Assembly: GCA_963971575.1 (NCBI GenBank)
Contig: OZ020620.1
Location: 40,214,924-40,278,923 of the forward strand
DNA: 64,000 nt
Reading direction: 5' to 3'
Source: Liopterus haemorrhoidalis
Taxonomy: Eukaryota > Arthropoda > Insecta > Coleoptera > Dytiscidae
This document shows, one piece after another, positions 42,101 through 53,239 of the stretch. The translations under genes and the position numbers were made by a program. The notes below the pieces were generated by a model that worked only from the letters and a program-made list of their open reading frames with translations, searched no databases and was not told the origin of the DNA. The first letter of the stretch is position 1, and each line of letters begins with the position of its first letter.

Positions 42101-43087
42101 TTTTAGGGTTTTGTAGGTATGACCAAAAAAACCTTATACCGTCATTTTGTCGCCTGTCTGTCTGTCTGTCTGTCTGTCTATCTGTCTGTCTGTCTGTCTG
42201 TTCGGTAAAAATTGTAGGCAAACGGTTAAACCCAGAGAGTTGAAATTTTGCTTATACAACTCTGACCCGCACATAGGAAAAATACTAAAACATCTAAAAA
42301 ACATACTACCCTAAAAATACAAACAAATATCTGCTCATCGAAAAAAAAAAATATATATTTTTTTGAAAGCCCGTAGTACGGGGATCCAAATCAAAATGAT
42401 ATTTTTGCAAAATAAATTATTTTGACGCGATTTTTGCCAAAATTGTACAAATAAATTTTGTCCCACACCCTAATGCATCTGTAGCCCAGATGGATTAAAC
42501 TAAAAATCTGAAAAAATTCTAAGTAATGTACATTTGTGTGGACTGGAATAGTACAACAGGAATTTTTGATCAGATTATGTTTTCGGAAAATAACGCATTT
42601 TTTGTGTTTTGCTTGACCATGTAAAATATTTAATAACTTATGTAAGAAAGTAAACCAGTATGCTTTCATGGTGTAATGGTTAGCATTCTGGCGTTCTAAT
42701 TTGCAAACTAGGGTTCTCGAGACAATTTTATTTTTACTGTTTTTTTTTGCATTTTTATTTTGTTTAAATTATTTTTTCAAAATTCTAGTTATATTTGGGC
42801 AAATGTTGTATTTGATTTTTAAAAGCGTAAATTGAATACACGAAATCAGAGGAGCGTAGCTTATGACTTAAAACAACCAATGGAAAACATAGGCGCAATT
42901 TTCAAAATCTTAATGAACCTTGCAAAATAAAAAAAAATAAAAAAAATACTGCACATATTTAGAAACCTAAATAATGGTATTAGGTAAAAAAAATTAACAA
43001 AATTTGTTTTGGCATCCCGGATAATCATCATACACTTACTAAATACCTGCGAAACCCTGAAATGTGTGAAAATTTACACTTCACATA
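42101..43087 (+). repeat. GTCT-family repeat, long copy C with tRNA-like cassette
   Basis: It starts TTTTAGGGTTTTGTAGGTAT, has a GTCT tract at about 42155-42202, passes AATAACGCATTTTTTGTG, and ends ATTTACACTTCACATAAAT. Copy A (inverted) and copy B share this order. A tRNA-like cassette lies at 42661-42724. Confidence 0.85.
42661..42724 (+). repeat. tRNA-Gln-like cassette C in GTCT-family repeat
   Basis: CATGGTGTAATGGTTAGCAT closely resembles the 5' half of a tRNA-Gln gene (A box TGGTGTAATGG). The 3' half with GGGTTCTCGA is degraded. It is followed by CAATTTTATTTTTAC, as in cassettes A and B. Confidence 0.65.
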
Positions 43088-43458
43088 AATTTTTTTAAAT
43101 GCAAATTTAACACTAAAATCTGAACCAAACTGTGAATGAACTTTTACACTTAAGAATTTTTTGCTGTGTACGAAAATTGATATGGTATTAATCAATTGAG
43201 TACAATTTTCTGTATTAGATGATATAAAATACATGCCAATTCAGCCTCAGCCAATGGAGTGTCCGAGCTCGTTAAATAACGCAGTTCTGACTGGTAAAAA
43301 TAGTCTGAATTGTTATAAAATTGTGAAGTCCCCGTTAGTGATATTATTCGGGCGAGAATAATATGTTAACATTACTTCCATTTTAACAATCATTCACCCC
43401 TCATCCAGGTGTAGGAGCTCTCCCCCTGGCCTCGAAGATTAGCCTCGTTGCAGAAATA

Positions 43459-43974
43459 CAGTAGGTGGCCAAATTATTAGGGACAGCACCCCCCCCCCCA
43501 CTGTAATTTTCAAGTTTAAATGCATTTTGTGAGAAAATAAATTGTTTTTAAATAATGTTTCTTCTATATTCTTGTTGCTGGTATCATTATTATTCATCAC
43601 CACCAAGGTGAGAAAAGAAATCATCACCACCAAGCGGCAATTTATAGAAACCCTTATCAGAGAGTGGCATCACAACCCCAAACTCCGACACAACGCAAAA
43701 GTCTGCATAGAAAGCATGCCCGAACGCCTGGAAGCCGTAATCGCAGCAAAGGGTGGCATTACAAAATATTAAGATTTTACTTAATTTTTTAAATTAACAC
43801 TTTTTATACAAAAATAAATGATTATGAATAAGCAATTATGTCGTTTTATATTCTAAATAAAGCACTCTAATGAATAAAAATAAATACGAGACCCAAAGCA
43901 ACTTATTTCCTCATTAAATTCATTTCAAAATTACAAAAAATCTGCACTGTCCCTAATAATTTGGCCACCCACTG
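43459..43974 (+). mobile_element. Tc1-type element, 516 bp, internally deleted
   Basis: The ends CAGTAGGTGGCCAAATTATT..GGGACAG and the near-perfect complement (43947-43974) are flanked by TA (43457-43458, 43975-43976). A C tract follows the left repeat at about 43488-43499. Only the last part of the transposase remains. Confidence 0.93.
43599..43772 (+). pseudogene. Tc1 transposase C-terminus
   Basis: The frame ends with LIREWHHNPKLRHNAKVCIE followed by SMPERLEAVIAAKGGITKY and a stop. SMP.R...VI.AKGG.TKY is the invariant end of Tc1-family transposases. The N-terminal paired-type DNA-binding domain and the DDE core are deleted, and the sequence upstream in this frame (from 43542) is not transposase. 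Confidence 0.88.
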
Positions 43975-44000
43975 TATATAATGTCGACGTAAAAAAGAAA

Positions 44001-45030
44001 CATGCCAATTCTGTGCGGTATGGTTGCGTAAATTAATTATAAATTTCGAAATATATCAATTTTTTCAATTTTATCAAAAATAAAAATTTAATTTTAATTA
44101 AAAATATTGTTATTTTGACCTTGAAGGGTTTACAGTGTGATAAATTTAAAAATCCTTTGGATAGTTTTTTTTTTTTGGGAACTTATGTAGTTTTTTAATG
44201 GAGACGTATCAATTTTTCGTAATGAATAACTGGTGATTATTAATGCAATTATTGGACATCCTTGTTTAGTCAGGCTTATAAACTAGGTACTTATATAAGG
44301 TGACTTAATTTTAGTGCCTTGCTGTCTTAAATTTGTGCTGTAAATACTGCACCTAAATTGTGTCGGTGTATATAATCTTTTGGAACATATTTATGTTGTC
44401 AATTAGTCGTTAATCGTTGAAGTTCAGCTTATGCCTTCTGTCATAGAATTTAAATTTTACTTAGGATTGGGGATGAAGGACAATAATTAAGAATTATTAT
44501 ATGCTTAAATTTGAAAAAGGATGCAGATATATATGTATAAGCTTTGTTTGGGCATAGACGAATTTGACAACCAGAAGTATCAGATTGTAAATTGTCTGAC
44601 ATGAGATAATAAATTATTTTTCTGACATATGAATCATAATAGTACACTTACAAATATTTGGATAGAATGTTGTTCAAGGTTGGCTTTGAAAATGGCAAGA
44701 GCCAAAACTGCAGTCAGTATAATAAATATATCTGTGAAATATAAGAAATATGTATCATTTAATATCACTAATACTGCGTTTACTACAAATAATATTTCAA
44801 AAATAATGACAACTACACTTGCAAATTGGAAGAAAACTCATACTCTTGTGACAGTTTGAAACTGGTCATTCTTACTGCTCAAACATAAAACTACTAGTCA
44901 GATCAAAGTTACTGAAACTTTGAACTGTTCGAACACTGAAATATGTGTATGCACGGTCTGACAGTTAGTGTTTGTTGCTCAAACAAAGCAAATGGAAAGC
45001 GATAGACTGATGTACTTGTGTCTTTGTAAT
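44001..45030. other. AT-rich stretch without assigned gene
   Basis: No protein motif, terminal inverted repeat or RNA gene was recognised. The short open frames at 44450-44859 are low-complexity. Confidence 0.35.
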
Positions 45031-45034
45031 TTTG

Positions 45035-45610
45035 TGGCGACTGGAGGGGATGAGAAACTGGAAATGGAGTACGGATAACATTGTGCTCTGGTGGGGATTA
45101 AGCTAGATGTGGGGAGTGACGTATTGGAAAGGTTGGGAGTATGTTTTGTTATGATTGGGAAGAAAGGGAAGCTGGAAATGAAGGGGGGATAATATGGTGG
45201 TTAGGTGGGCATTAAGCTGAAGTGGGGAGGATTGTAAAGGAGTTTTTGCAGGGTGGGGAGTATGTTTTGTGGTGATTGAAGGAAAGGGAAGCTAGCAATG
45301 GAGTTCAAAACAAACATAAGATGGTTCTGGGTGGGGATTAAGCTGGACATGGGGTGATTTGGATTGGACTGGTGGTAAGGTGGGGAGTATGTTTTGTGGA
45401 GATTGGAGGAAAGCTAGCGTTGAGGGGGGAATAAGATGGTGCTGGGGTGGGGATTAAGCTTGAGGTGGGGTGAATCAGAATGGAGTGGCGGTATGGTGGG
45501 GAGAATGTTTATGTTGATTGTAGGGAAATGGAAGCTAGCAATGGAGTAGGGATAAGATAGTGCTGGGGTGGGGATTAAGTTGGATTTGCGACGAATATGA
45601 TGTAAAGTGT
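45035..45610 (+). repeat. G-rich minisatellite, about five units of 114-126 bp
   Basis: The landmark GTGGGGATTAAGCT recurs at 45091, 45205 (one change), 45331, 45447 and 45568. Each unit also has GGGGAGTATGTTTTGT and GGAAAGGGAAGCTAG-like blocks. The plus strand is strongly purine/G-biased, unlike the AT-rich surroundings. Confidence 0.88.
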
Positions 45611-46247
45611 AGGCGCGTGCGCTAGAATCGAATATTACTTAACTATTAACACATATCAAGTGAATGTATTGTTGTTATAAAATATATATTTTTGTAGCAA
45701 CATAATATTGTTACAAGCATGAGTCTTGATAGTAATAGACATAGCATATGGCATAAAAAATGGCGGATAGTGAATATAGAATTTTCTTGTTTATAGTTTG
45801 TTGAACTGAGTTAAATAAATAATTCTTAAAAGATTGATCCATAAGTTTTTTTTTTATAAAACTCAAAATATGTTCCTAAAGTTTATATAAATTTTAAAAT
45901 AATTCTAAATGTGTAATGTAACCTATTGGTCCATAAATGTACCCTACCTTAGAAAATTTGTTGTCATTCTGAGAATATAAAATTAATACATTAACATATA
46001 ATTCTGAAATGTGAATATACATGTAATATATGGCGTGTTCTCGTTCTGGAGATACCAGGCAAGTAACAATGTCAAAATAAAACATAATAAAATGCTTTAT
46101 TTTTTATTTATTTGATATCAAGATTAATTAATTTGAACAAAAATGAATAAAGCAAAACAGTATTTTTTGTCACTGCGACATGGATCTATATCGTATGTAG
46201 AACTACTAGAAAACAGTTGTCGAACAATAGCGCTATAAGGACACGTA
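45611..46247. other. AT-rich stretch without assigned gene
   Basis: Nothing recognisable was seen. The 63-codon minus-strand frame at 45894-46085 lacks motifs. Confidence 0.35.
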
Positions 46248-47339
46248 AAGTATCATTCACAGCTCATGTTTTAATAGACAACGCGTAATTCATACTGCAT
46301 AATGTTAATGGATAATGTTAGTGGCTAGTCACAACACTTTGGTACCATTCATAGCTCATATTTTAATAGATAAATCGATCTAGCTGCCATCTACACGCAA
46401 TAGAAATTACTAAACAATTTATAATAAAAATATCTTGTTATTAAATATATGTATTGTTTTTTTTATTAATGTACTTCTAAAAAGAACCAAAATAATATTT
46501 ATTAAGTTAATTATTAAATAAAATAACTATAATGTTTCTGAAGCTACTCAATCTAAAGTGTTGGTCTAAAAATCTGAAAAAAACCTCAATAATGTACATT
46601 GATGGAAACCAAAATAGTTCAAAAGGAATTTTTGTCAGATCAATTTTTTTATTGTTGAAAAAATACATATTTTATTTTAAAAGTTCATGTAGTATTTTAA
46701 GGAAAAGCTCTTAGTACATAGAATAACAAACGGTACATTATTTTCAAAATATTGTTCATTTTGACTTGAATACCGCAAAAAAAAAATAATGTTCCACACA
46801 TATAGCTTCTTTAACTTGGGTACTAGATACCTGAAAAACACTAAAATATGTGAAAATTCACACTTCACATCAATTTTTTTATTAGATTCAATACATTTAT
46901 TAATTAGTACATCATAAACTGCAGCCACATGTCTTTTTAGAATTTCCTGTATAATATATTCGTCTATTTTGAAATGTATTACTGTATACCTGCGAAACCC
47001 TGAAATATGTAAAAATTCTCACTTCACATCTATTTTTCAATATTAGTTTCAACATTTTTACTAATAATTATGTCACAAGCTGCATCGACAAGTCTCATTA
47101 GAATTTCAAGTATAATATATTCCTTCATTTTGACAGTTGTCAGTGTTTTAATGTTAATGTCAGAAGTTTGAGGTATACAAACTTTTAACATTATGCGTTA
47201 AATATTTTCTTACGCTTATCCACTAAATTGGAGCTATGAATGCTTATACGGATTTGTGTAGAACTAACATTGTTATGCGTTAACATTAACACTATGAATT
47301 ACGTACTATCTATTAAAACATGAGCTGTGAATGATACTT
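46248..47339. mobile_element. TIR element family B, copy 2 (intact ends)
   Basis: The ends AAGTATCATTCACAGCTCAT and the perfect complement are bordered by TA (46246-46247, 47340-47341). It contains two internal CACTTCACAT-type repeats, as in 22568-23817, but lacks that copy's 123-bp MITE and a roughly 70-bp segment near 22880-22945. There is no transposase. Confidence 0.88.
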
Positions 47340-47341
47340 TA

Positions 47342-48840
47342 ATCTGTTGCTGGTTGACCAAATTAGCATGAAAGCACGCGTTTTTTGTGAAAGAGGACAC
47401 ATTTGCGCATCTACATACGCATGTTCCTACAACGTTGACTCATCAGATGTCAGAATAAAAATTATTTTATGTGTGTGTCCTCACCGCGAATATTAGGACA
47501 CAAGTTATGGCTCGAAATAAATGTTTTCAACAAAAAAAAAGTATCAATCATTTTATTAATTATCATTAAATTGGATATCATGTAATACGTGGTTTCTTGG
47601 TGTAACCACTGGGAACAAAAGGGTTAAATAGTTCCAAGAATTTTTGTATATGATATTGATTTGTATTTTTGTACTGAAAGTATATGATATTATTTTTATA
47701 TTCTGATGGTGATAAATAAATTTTTCATCGAACTTATATTTGTAAATTGTTAATTGTAAGTACTTAGGGTAAATATGAACATTCCTAAAACTTTAAACTG
47801 TGTTAAGCAAGATATTTACTTTTGAAATGTTATATTTGCTTCATATGATATGTTAATATATTTTGAGAATATTTGCGATATATTAGCAATACTACGGTTC
47901 CAATTTGGTGCCTTTGTAACTTATATTGTTATGAAAAAAATATTTATATTGTTAGATTTTATGTAGTCAATTTTTTTTTTCAGAATATTTTTCTTCGGGT
48001 TGTGTTAAAAGTGTGTATACTTTTTAATACTTAATATATTTTTGGAAACCCCAATTTGTGTTTTATTTATTGAAATTATATTTTACAAAACACCTATCCC
48101 CGGATTTACAAGGTTCTTCGCTTTTACCCGGTTTTTAAAATAACGTTTTTAAAAAACTGGTAAAAATTAATATTTTAACAGCATACTTACTTCTGCATTG
48201 TTTAATTCCATTCTCTTGGTAACACTGGTATCAAATCTAAAAATGGGAATTCCCCATTTTGTGCACACAATAAAACTTTCTGTTCATGTGATTTAAATGG
48301 AGCCTGATCTAGTTCACAGCAAGTCATCCGCGAACGGCTTGAATTAGGGCGAAAATTGGGTAATCATTTTCTACAAAATGACCCGAATGTTGAACGAGCA
48401 CTTCGATTTCAGCGAGATATTAATAAATGTTTTAACCCAACATATAGAGATATTCGGTTGGAATTTTTATAATCCTGATGTCCTAAACGGCCTTATATCA
48501 TATTTTGAAGATTTTAGTTTATTGAAATTTTATGATTTAAAAAATGTTTTTTTCAAAATTCAAAAAATTCCCCTTTGAAAACGATAAAAGATAGAGACCT
48601 GCGGTTCAAATTTTTGAAAGCCTTGTGCCTTGTTTAGTCTTGAAAAAAATTAGGCCTTAAACACCCAATTTTTTGAATTTATATAATTGGTTAAACTAAA
48701 CCCTTGAAAATGATCAAAAATCGTAAGGGGTACCCCTTACAATTTTTTCGATTTTTGACGTATTTTTGACATATGTGTTTTATTTTATCATATATTCATT
48801 GAATATTACGTACTCCACATATAACTGGGTATAAAATGGG
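47342..48840. other. Unassigned stretch
   Basis: AT-rich. The plus-strand frame near 48301-48578 has no family I recognise. No inverted or tandem repeat stands out. Confidence 0.3.
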
Positions 48841-48849
48841 CATTTATTA

Positions 48850-49500
48850 TATATATATATAAAAGCCCTAATTTCTGTGTGTACGTAACGCTAAGTTCCT
48901 AGGTGCTAGCGGGGCTTGAAGTGTGTGGTCGGTCACTTCCCATAGTGAGAGCGACGTTCTCCGACAAACAACAGCTCACTTAGCACAGATTACTAGTAGT
49001 ATTAATCTGTGCACTTAGGCTAAAGCCTGGAACAGAATGCACAGCGCGGCGTCATTTGCGACAGCGTTGCGTTAGCGCCGTTGAGAATTTTCGCCTGCAC
49101 ACAATGCAATAATTTTTAACGCCGTCAAGTGTCACTTGACAACCTATATCTGTGTTTATACGTGCGCTTTCTTTTATTAAAAGTATAATGGATGATGAAG
49201 ACTTGTGTGTGATGTTATTTATGTTGTATGCAAGTTATTTATACATACAAACACTTTACCATTCAGTAAAAACTGAGGTAGGTGTTCTGCGTCAACGTTC
49301 AACGGCGTCAAAAGTTGGAAGTTGACGAACATTTAGTATCAACGGCGTTCGAACGCCGGAGGACGTTGTTCATTCTGTGCACTTGCGTACGACAGCTTGG
49401 TTTTAACTTTCTTCTGACAGATAGCGCCGTACGTACGCCGTCAACGCGTCGTAGAACTCGGTGCATTCTGTTTCCCACTTAAGCACATAGTGAAGCATAG
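48850..49500. mobile_element. Harbinger-like terminal sequences and SINE-like direct repeat
   Basis: TATAAAAGCCCTAATTTCTG at about 48858 recurs at about 50118, bounding the region as direct repeats. Inside, CCTGGAACAGAATGCACAGC near 49028 mirrors GGTGCATTCTGTTTCCCAC near 49460-49478. A short frame from 49189 (MDDEDLCVMLFMLYASYLY) may be a transposase start. The family assignment is an inference from the adjacent Harbinger fragment. Confidence 0.5.
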
Positions 49501-49512
49501 AGCAAAGCAGCG

Positions 49513-49899
49513 ATGAAAGCGGAGAGTAAAACAGCGAAAGAATGTCACGCTTATAAAAGGGTGTCTACACATAGTGACGCGTTTAAAATCGAGCAGAAAG
49601 TTCACAAAATTATAATGGATATTTTACTAACAGAAAACTCTTCACTGAAAATTTGGTATTTACTAAAAAATAAAAATAAACGCGCTAGAAGGTGCAATGT
49701 TCACAGAATAAATAAAAGTAGACATATACATGGTGAATTTCATCATTTCTATATGCAACTCCGCGAACATCCAGAAACGTTTCATTCTTATTTTCGCATG
49801 AGTATTTCAACGTTTGATTATATTTTGGAAAAAATTCAACATAAATTGGTAAAAAATGGACAAATTTCAATCGGAACCTACAATAAATACCTCTTATAA
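49513..49899 (+). pseudogene. PIF/Harbinger transposase N-terminal fragment
   Basis: The 128-residue frame includes RRCNVHRINKSRHIHGEFHH followed by FYMQLREHPETFHSYFRMSI and STFDYILEKIQHKLVKNG. The pattern WVHPIN..R...GEFH.L...LR.....F..YFRMS...FDYIL is the characteristic start of HARBI1-like transposases; the usual Trp of RxWVHP is Asn here. The frame ends before the DDE core, so it is a remnant. It has no introns and a host function is unlikely. Confidence 0.85.
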
Positions 49900-50308
49900 A
49901 TGAGAACTACTTGTAAATGCCTCAATATCCATTTTAAACAACTATTTCAGCAATGATGATAGCAGAGAAATCAAAATTGTATGAACGCGTCGCCTTGCTC
50001 GACTATAACAACGACATAACCTCGCTGCAGTACGCTCCACTATGCGCGTGTTAACAGGAATTAATTAATTTAATTTCGCCGCTTTGCTCTCTTTTTTATA
50101 CCTTGGCTTAATTATATATATAAAAGCCCTAATTTCTGTGTGTCATCGTAACGCTAAGTTGCGGGGTGTGAATGGGTTTTGCGGGGTGTGGGCGGTAACT
50201 ACGAAACAGATAGCTTACCAGACACTAGAGCAGAGCATTGCAGTACATACGGTGAAGGTTGTTGTGTCAGGGGCAGGTTTTGAATTGATGTTACGCAACG
50301 TATACTGA

Positions 50309-50757
50309 CCCGCGGGCCGTCTCCAGCCCGATACTAAATTTTTTAACTTTAAACGACATGCTTTGAGCGGCTTTTTAGGATTTCCTAGGTATAATCAGAA
50401 ACAGCTATACCATTGATGTCCAGCATATGGCCCGCGGGCCATATCCAGCCCGATACTAATTTTTAAACTTTAAACGACATGCATTGAGCGGCTTTTTAGG
50501 ATTTCCTAGGTATAATCAGAAACAGATATACCATTGATGTCCAGTATATGGGCCGCGGGCCGTATCCAGCCCGATACTAATTTTTAAACGACACGCATTA
50601 AGCGGTTTTTAAGATTTCTTAGGTATAATCAGAAACAGCTATAACATTGATATCCAGCATATGGGCCGCGGGCCGTATCAAGCCCGATACTAATTTTTAA
50701 ACGACACGCATTAATCGGTTTTTAGGATTTCCTAGGTATAATCAAGAAACGTTTTTG
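50309..50757. repeat. Four tandem units derived from a hAT-like terminus
   Basis: Units start with CCGCGGGCC at about 50310, 50432, 50553 and 50666 (periods 122, 121, 113), each with ATCCAGCCCGATACTAATTT and TTTCCTAGGTATAATCAGAA. A matching CCCGCGGGCTGTAGGCTGGA lies in inverted sense at about 50957, so the array sits inside a larger element. Confidence 0.82.
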
Positions 50758-51118
50758 TTTTGTTAATATACGCAGAATCATGCAAATTTTAATAACTAAT
50801 TCCCACGTGGGGAAAAAAATCTGAAAATCAATTAAGGACAGGGGGAGTGGAGAATTTCCGAATATCTTTTGAGGAAGGGGGGAGGGTGATTCTAAAAAAA
50901 CAAGGGGTAGATATTTCATGCGAGCCGTTTGAAACTTATTGTTGGGCCAGATTAAGCCCGCGGGCTGTAGGCTGGACACTGCAATAGGGATTTGCAGCTA
51001 AGCACCCTACCATCTGGTGAGCGTTTCATGAACTTGTGTACATCATATAACATTTCGTTTTGTGTATTGGTTTTGTATGAAGTTTGTTTTAAAGTTTTAT
51101 TATAATCATTGAAAAATG

Positions 51119-51360
51119 TATAATACATATTGTTGTGTGCCTATGTGCAATTCATTGAAAAGAAAAAACCTGGAAATATCGTTTCATTTGTTTCCACTAA
51201 TATCAGACACCGTATGGTTCGAAACAAAATTGGGAAAGCAAGAGGTTAGGAATCGACGCGATGTTTAGATAAACAATTTAAAAATTGGAAAAAAAGTGAA
51301 CCCTTATATCAAAGTTTGCTCATTACATTTTAATGATAGTGACTACAAAAAATATTTTCA
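51119..51360 (+). pseudogene. THAP zinc-finger domain with one stop
   Basis: The frame from ATG (51119) reads MYNTYCCVPMCNSLKRKNLE, ISFHLFPLISDTVWFETKLG, a TAG near 51267, and in the same frame NPYIKVCSLHFNDSDYKKYF. It has all the usual THAP marks: C...C pair, SFH.FP, W and VCS.HF. One stop codon interrupts it. A SWIM-type fragment lies immediately downstream on the opposite strand, the same arrangement as at 30238-30669. Confidence 0.72.
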
Positions 51361-51379
51361 ATTTTGTATTTATTATCGC

Positions 51380-51520
51380 ATATCTTGAAAATTCCTGTTA
51401 TTGTGTGTGGGTAATGCACAAGTTTGTAGGCATAATGCATAAATCTTTATGAACTCTCTGTTTTTTTCAGTGACTCCACACAATATTATATGCCCAGCAT
51501 TGTAGATTTCTACCCCTTGG
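51380..51520 (-). pseudogene. SWIM/YqaJ-type protein fragment
   Basis: The minus strand from 51515 reads VEIYNAGHIILCGVTEKNRE followed by FIKIYALCLQTCALPTHNN. It matches the segment at 30669-30560 residue for residue at many positions (NAGH.ILCG, IY.LCLQ..AL). The cysteine/histidine cluster that follows at 30 kb is not found here. It is a short remnant. Confidence 0.55.
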
Positions 51521-52217
51521 TAAACAACACGGGAATTATTATTTCCCCCAATATAGTTAAAATAATCGACAATGGAAAACCGCCATAACTTAAAACCAGA
51601 TCACAAAATGTAGTATTTTAGATGTTTACAAGTAATGTCACTTCACAAAATCAGAAAATCCCAAACAATTATTTATGTTTTGTCGTTTTTTGATACACTT
51701 TTCGCTATTATTTACTAGTAAATGTCAAGTGGTATCTGATTTAGAATGGTTTCAAAAAAATCCGCGTGGCGCTACGATCTTAAAATTTTTCCCCTATATA
51801 TTGAACTAACTGCATAACATATTGAACTAAATGACGTGATTAAATATAATGTAATTTTAAATTTGGAATGAATAAAATTCATTCTATTTATACATATAAG
51901 TCAGCAAGCTTTGCTAACATTTTGCATGCTAAATAGGTAGAGAACCTGACTAATAATAAACACATAATTCGATTTCCGCATCACGTTCCCGTTAAGTTGG
52001 TTGCCTGCAGGTAGGAGTAAACATATCCACGTGCTCAGACGAACAGAATGTTCACATTTAGATCTATTAATTTCGTTCGAAAAGAAAAATAAAAGTCAAC
52101 CGGATATGTTAGCAGATTGTAGTCGACAGTGGTGTATTCAGGGGGGCACGTGACCTTTTAATTCCAATTAAATGAAAATTTAATTAATGTAAAACAAATG
52201 TACCGCGAAATTACTTA

Positions 52218-52820
52218 TACCCTTTTCACACTAGATCTTTAAGATCGGATGTTTAAGTGAATGTATCTTTAAACGCTAATGTGAAACCGTACGGCCTCGT
52301 CTAAACACGACCGATGTTTAAGACAGAGATCTGCGCCTTAAACTTCGAACGCATTGTCAACTTCTATTATAAAAAAATACTCCTTGAATTTGTGCTGTCA
52401 ACATTTTATATTATCATAAACAAGAATACTGTATTATATCGACGTTATAAGAAGTTTATACTTATTGTTATAATAAAATTATTTATTTTAATAATGTGTT
52501 TAATAAAATACAGAGCTACAATAATTGAGATAAAATGTATCGACTTACATGTTAATACAGGTGTAATATATTCTTTATTGTAGTGCCTTTATTGTAGAAT
52601 GAAATGAAATATCCTTAATTGTTTATAATGATTCAAAATGTGCGTCTGCGTAGACAGTTCAAAACTGGTAATTTCATGACGGTAACTTAAGGACAAAATT
52701 ACTGTAGCTGATGACAGCACCAGAGATTTAAACATCAAGTGTGAAAGCATACCGATCTTAAACATCGGTGAACTTTAAGTTCACTCGTCTTAAAGATCTA
52801 GTGTGAAAAGGGGTATTATG
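52218..52820. mobile_element. TIR element, about 0.6 kb
   Basis: CCCTTTTCACACTAGATCTT at the left is complemented by AAGATCTAGTGTGAAAAGGG at the right, giving at least 20 bp of inverted repeat. Subterminal TTTAAGAT and ATCTTAAA motifs are frequent. A CAGTGGTGTATTCAGGGGG hAT-like end lies just upstream at 52127. The interior is non-coding. Confidence 0.78.
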
Positions 52821-53239
52821 CATTTTACAACAAATAGGCTATCTAGAGACGCGTTATACCTTCATTGGGCTCTAGGTAATGTTGAATTGGAAAAGCATTT
52901 TCAAATAAATTTAACTACAAAACAAAAAAATATTGCATACGAAAATTATCTAACTCAGACTAATTTCAGAAATAATAGGTACTTGAGGAGAAATGATCAA
53001 CATTCAAAATGTGATTTGTCACACAAAATTCAAAATTAAGATATTGGTAACAGTGTCTACCTCTTCGTTAAATGTATAAAATCCTCAATAAAACCTAAAA
53101 TGTGTACCATCTAAACTGCATAAATAAGAATTATAAAATATAAAAATGTGTGATTTTTATTTTTTAAAGTGAGCAAGCTGTAAATTGGCTTGTTAGTTTG
53201 AGTTACGATTGCATATAGAAACATCGCGTATTATAGTGT

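Larger units (their letters stand above)
43250..44000 (+). mobile_element. tRNA-derived SINE, family 1, copy split by Tc1
   Basis: 43250-43458 and about 43977-44000 align with the SINE at 24242-24506 (GAGTGTCCGAGCTCGTTAAA head, TATTCGGGCGAGAATAATAT and CACCCCTCATCCAGGTGTAG body, GCAGAAATA). A Tc1-type element at 43459-43974 separates the last 20 bp. Confidence 0.85.

Noticed and set aside
42661..42724. Possible functional tRNA-Gln gene
   Set aside because: Only the 5' half is tRNA-Gln-like; the T arm and acceptor 3' side are degraded.
48378..48578. 66-residue plus-strand frame as a gene
   Set aside because: No recognisable motif, AT-rich composition and no splice context.
50309..50757. CRISPR-like array
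   Set aside because: Units are whole tandem copies with no unique spacers, in a eukaryotic genome.
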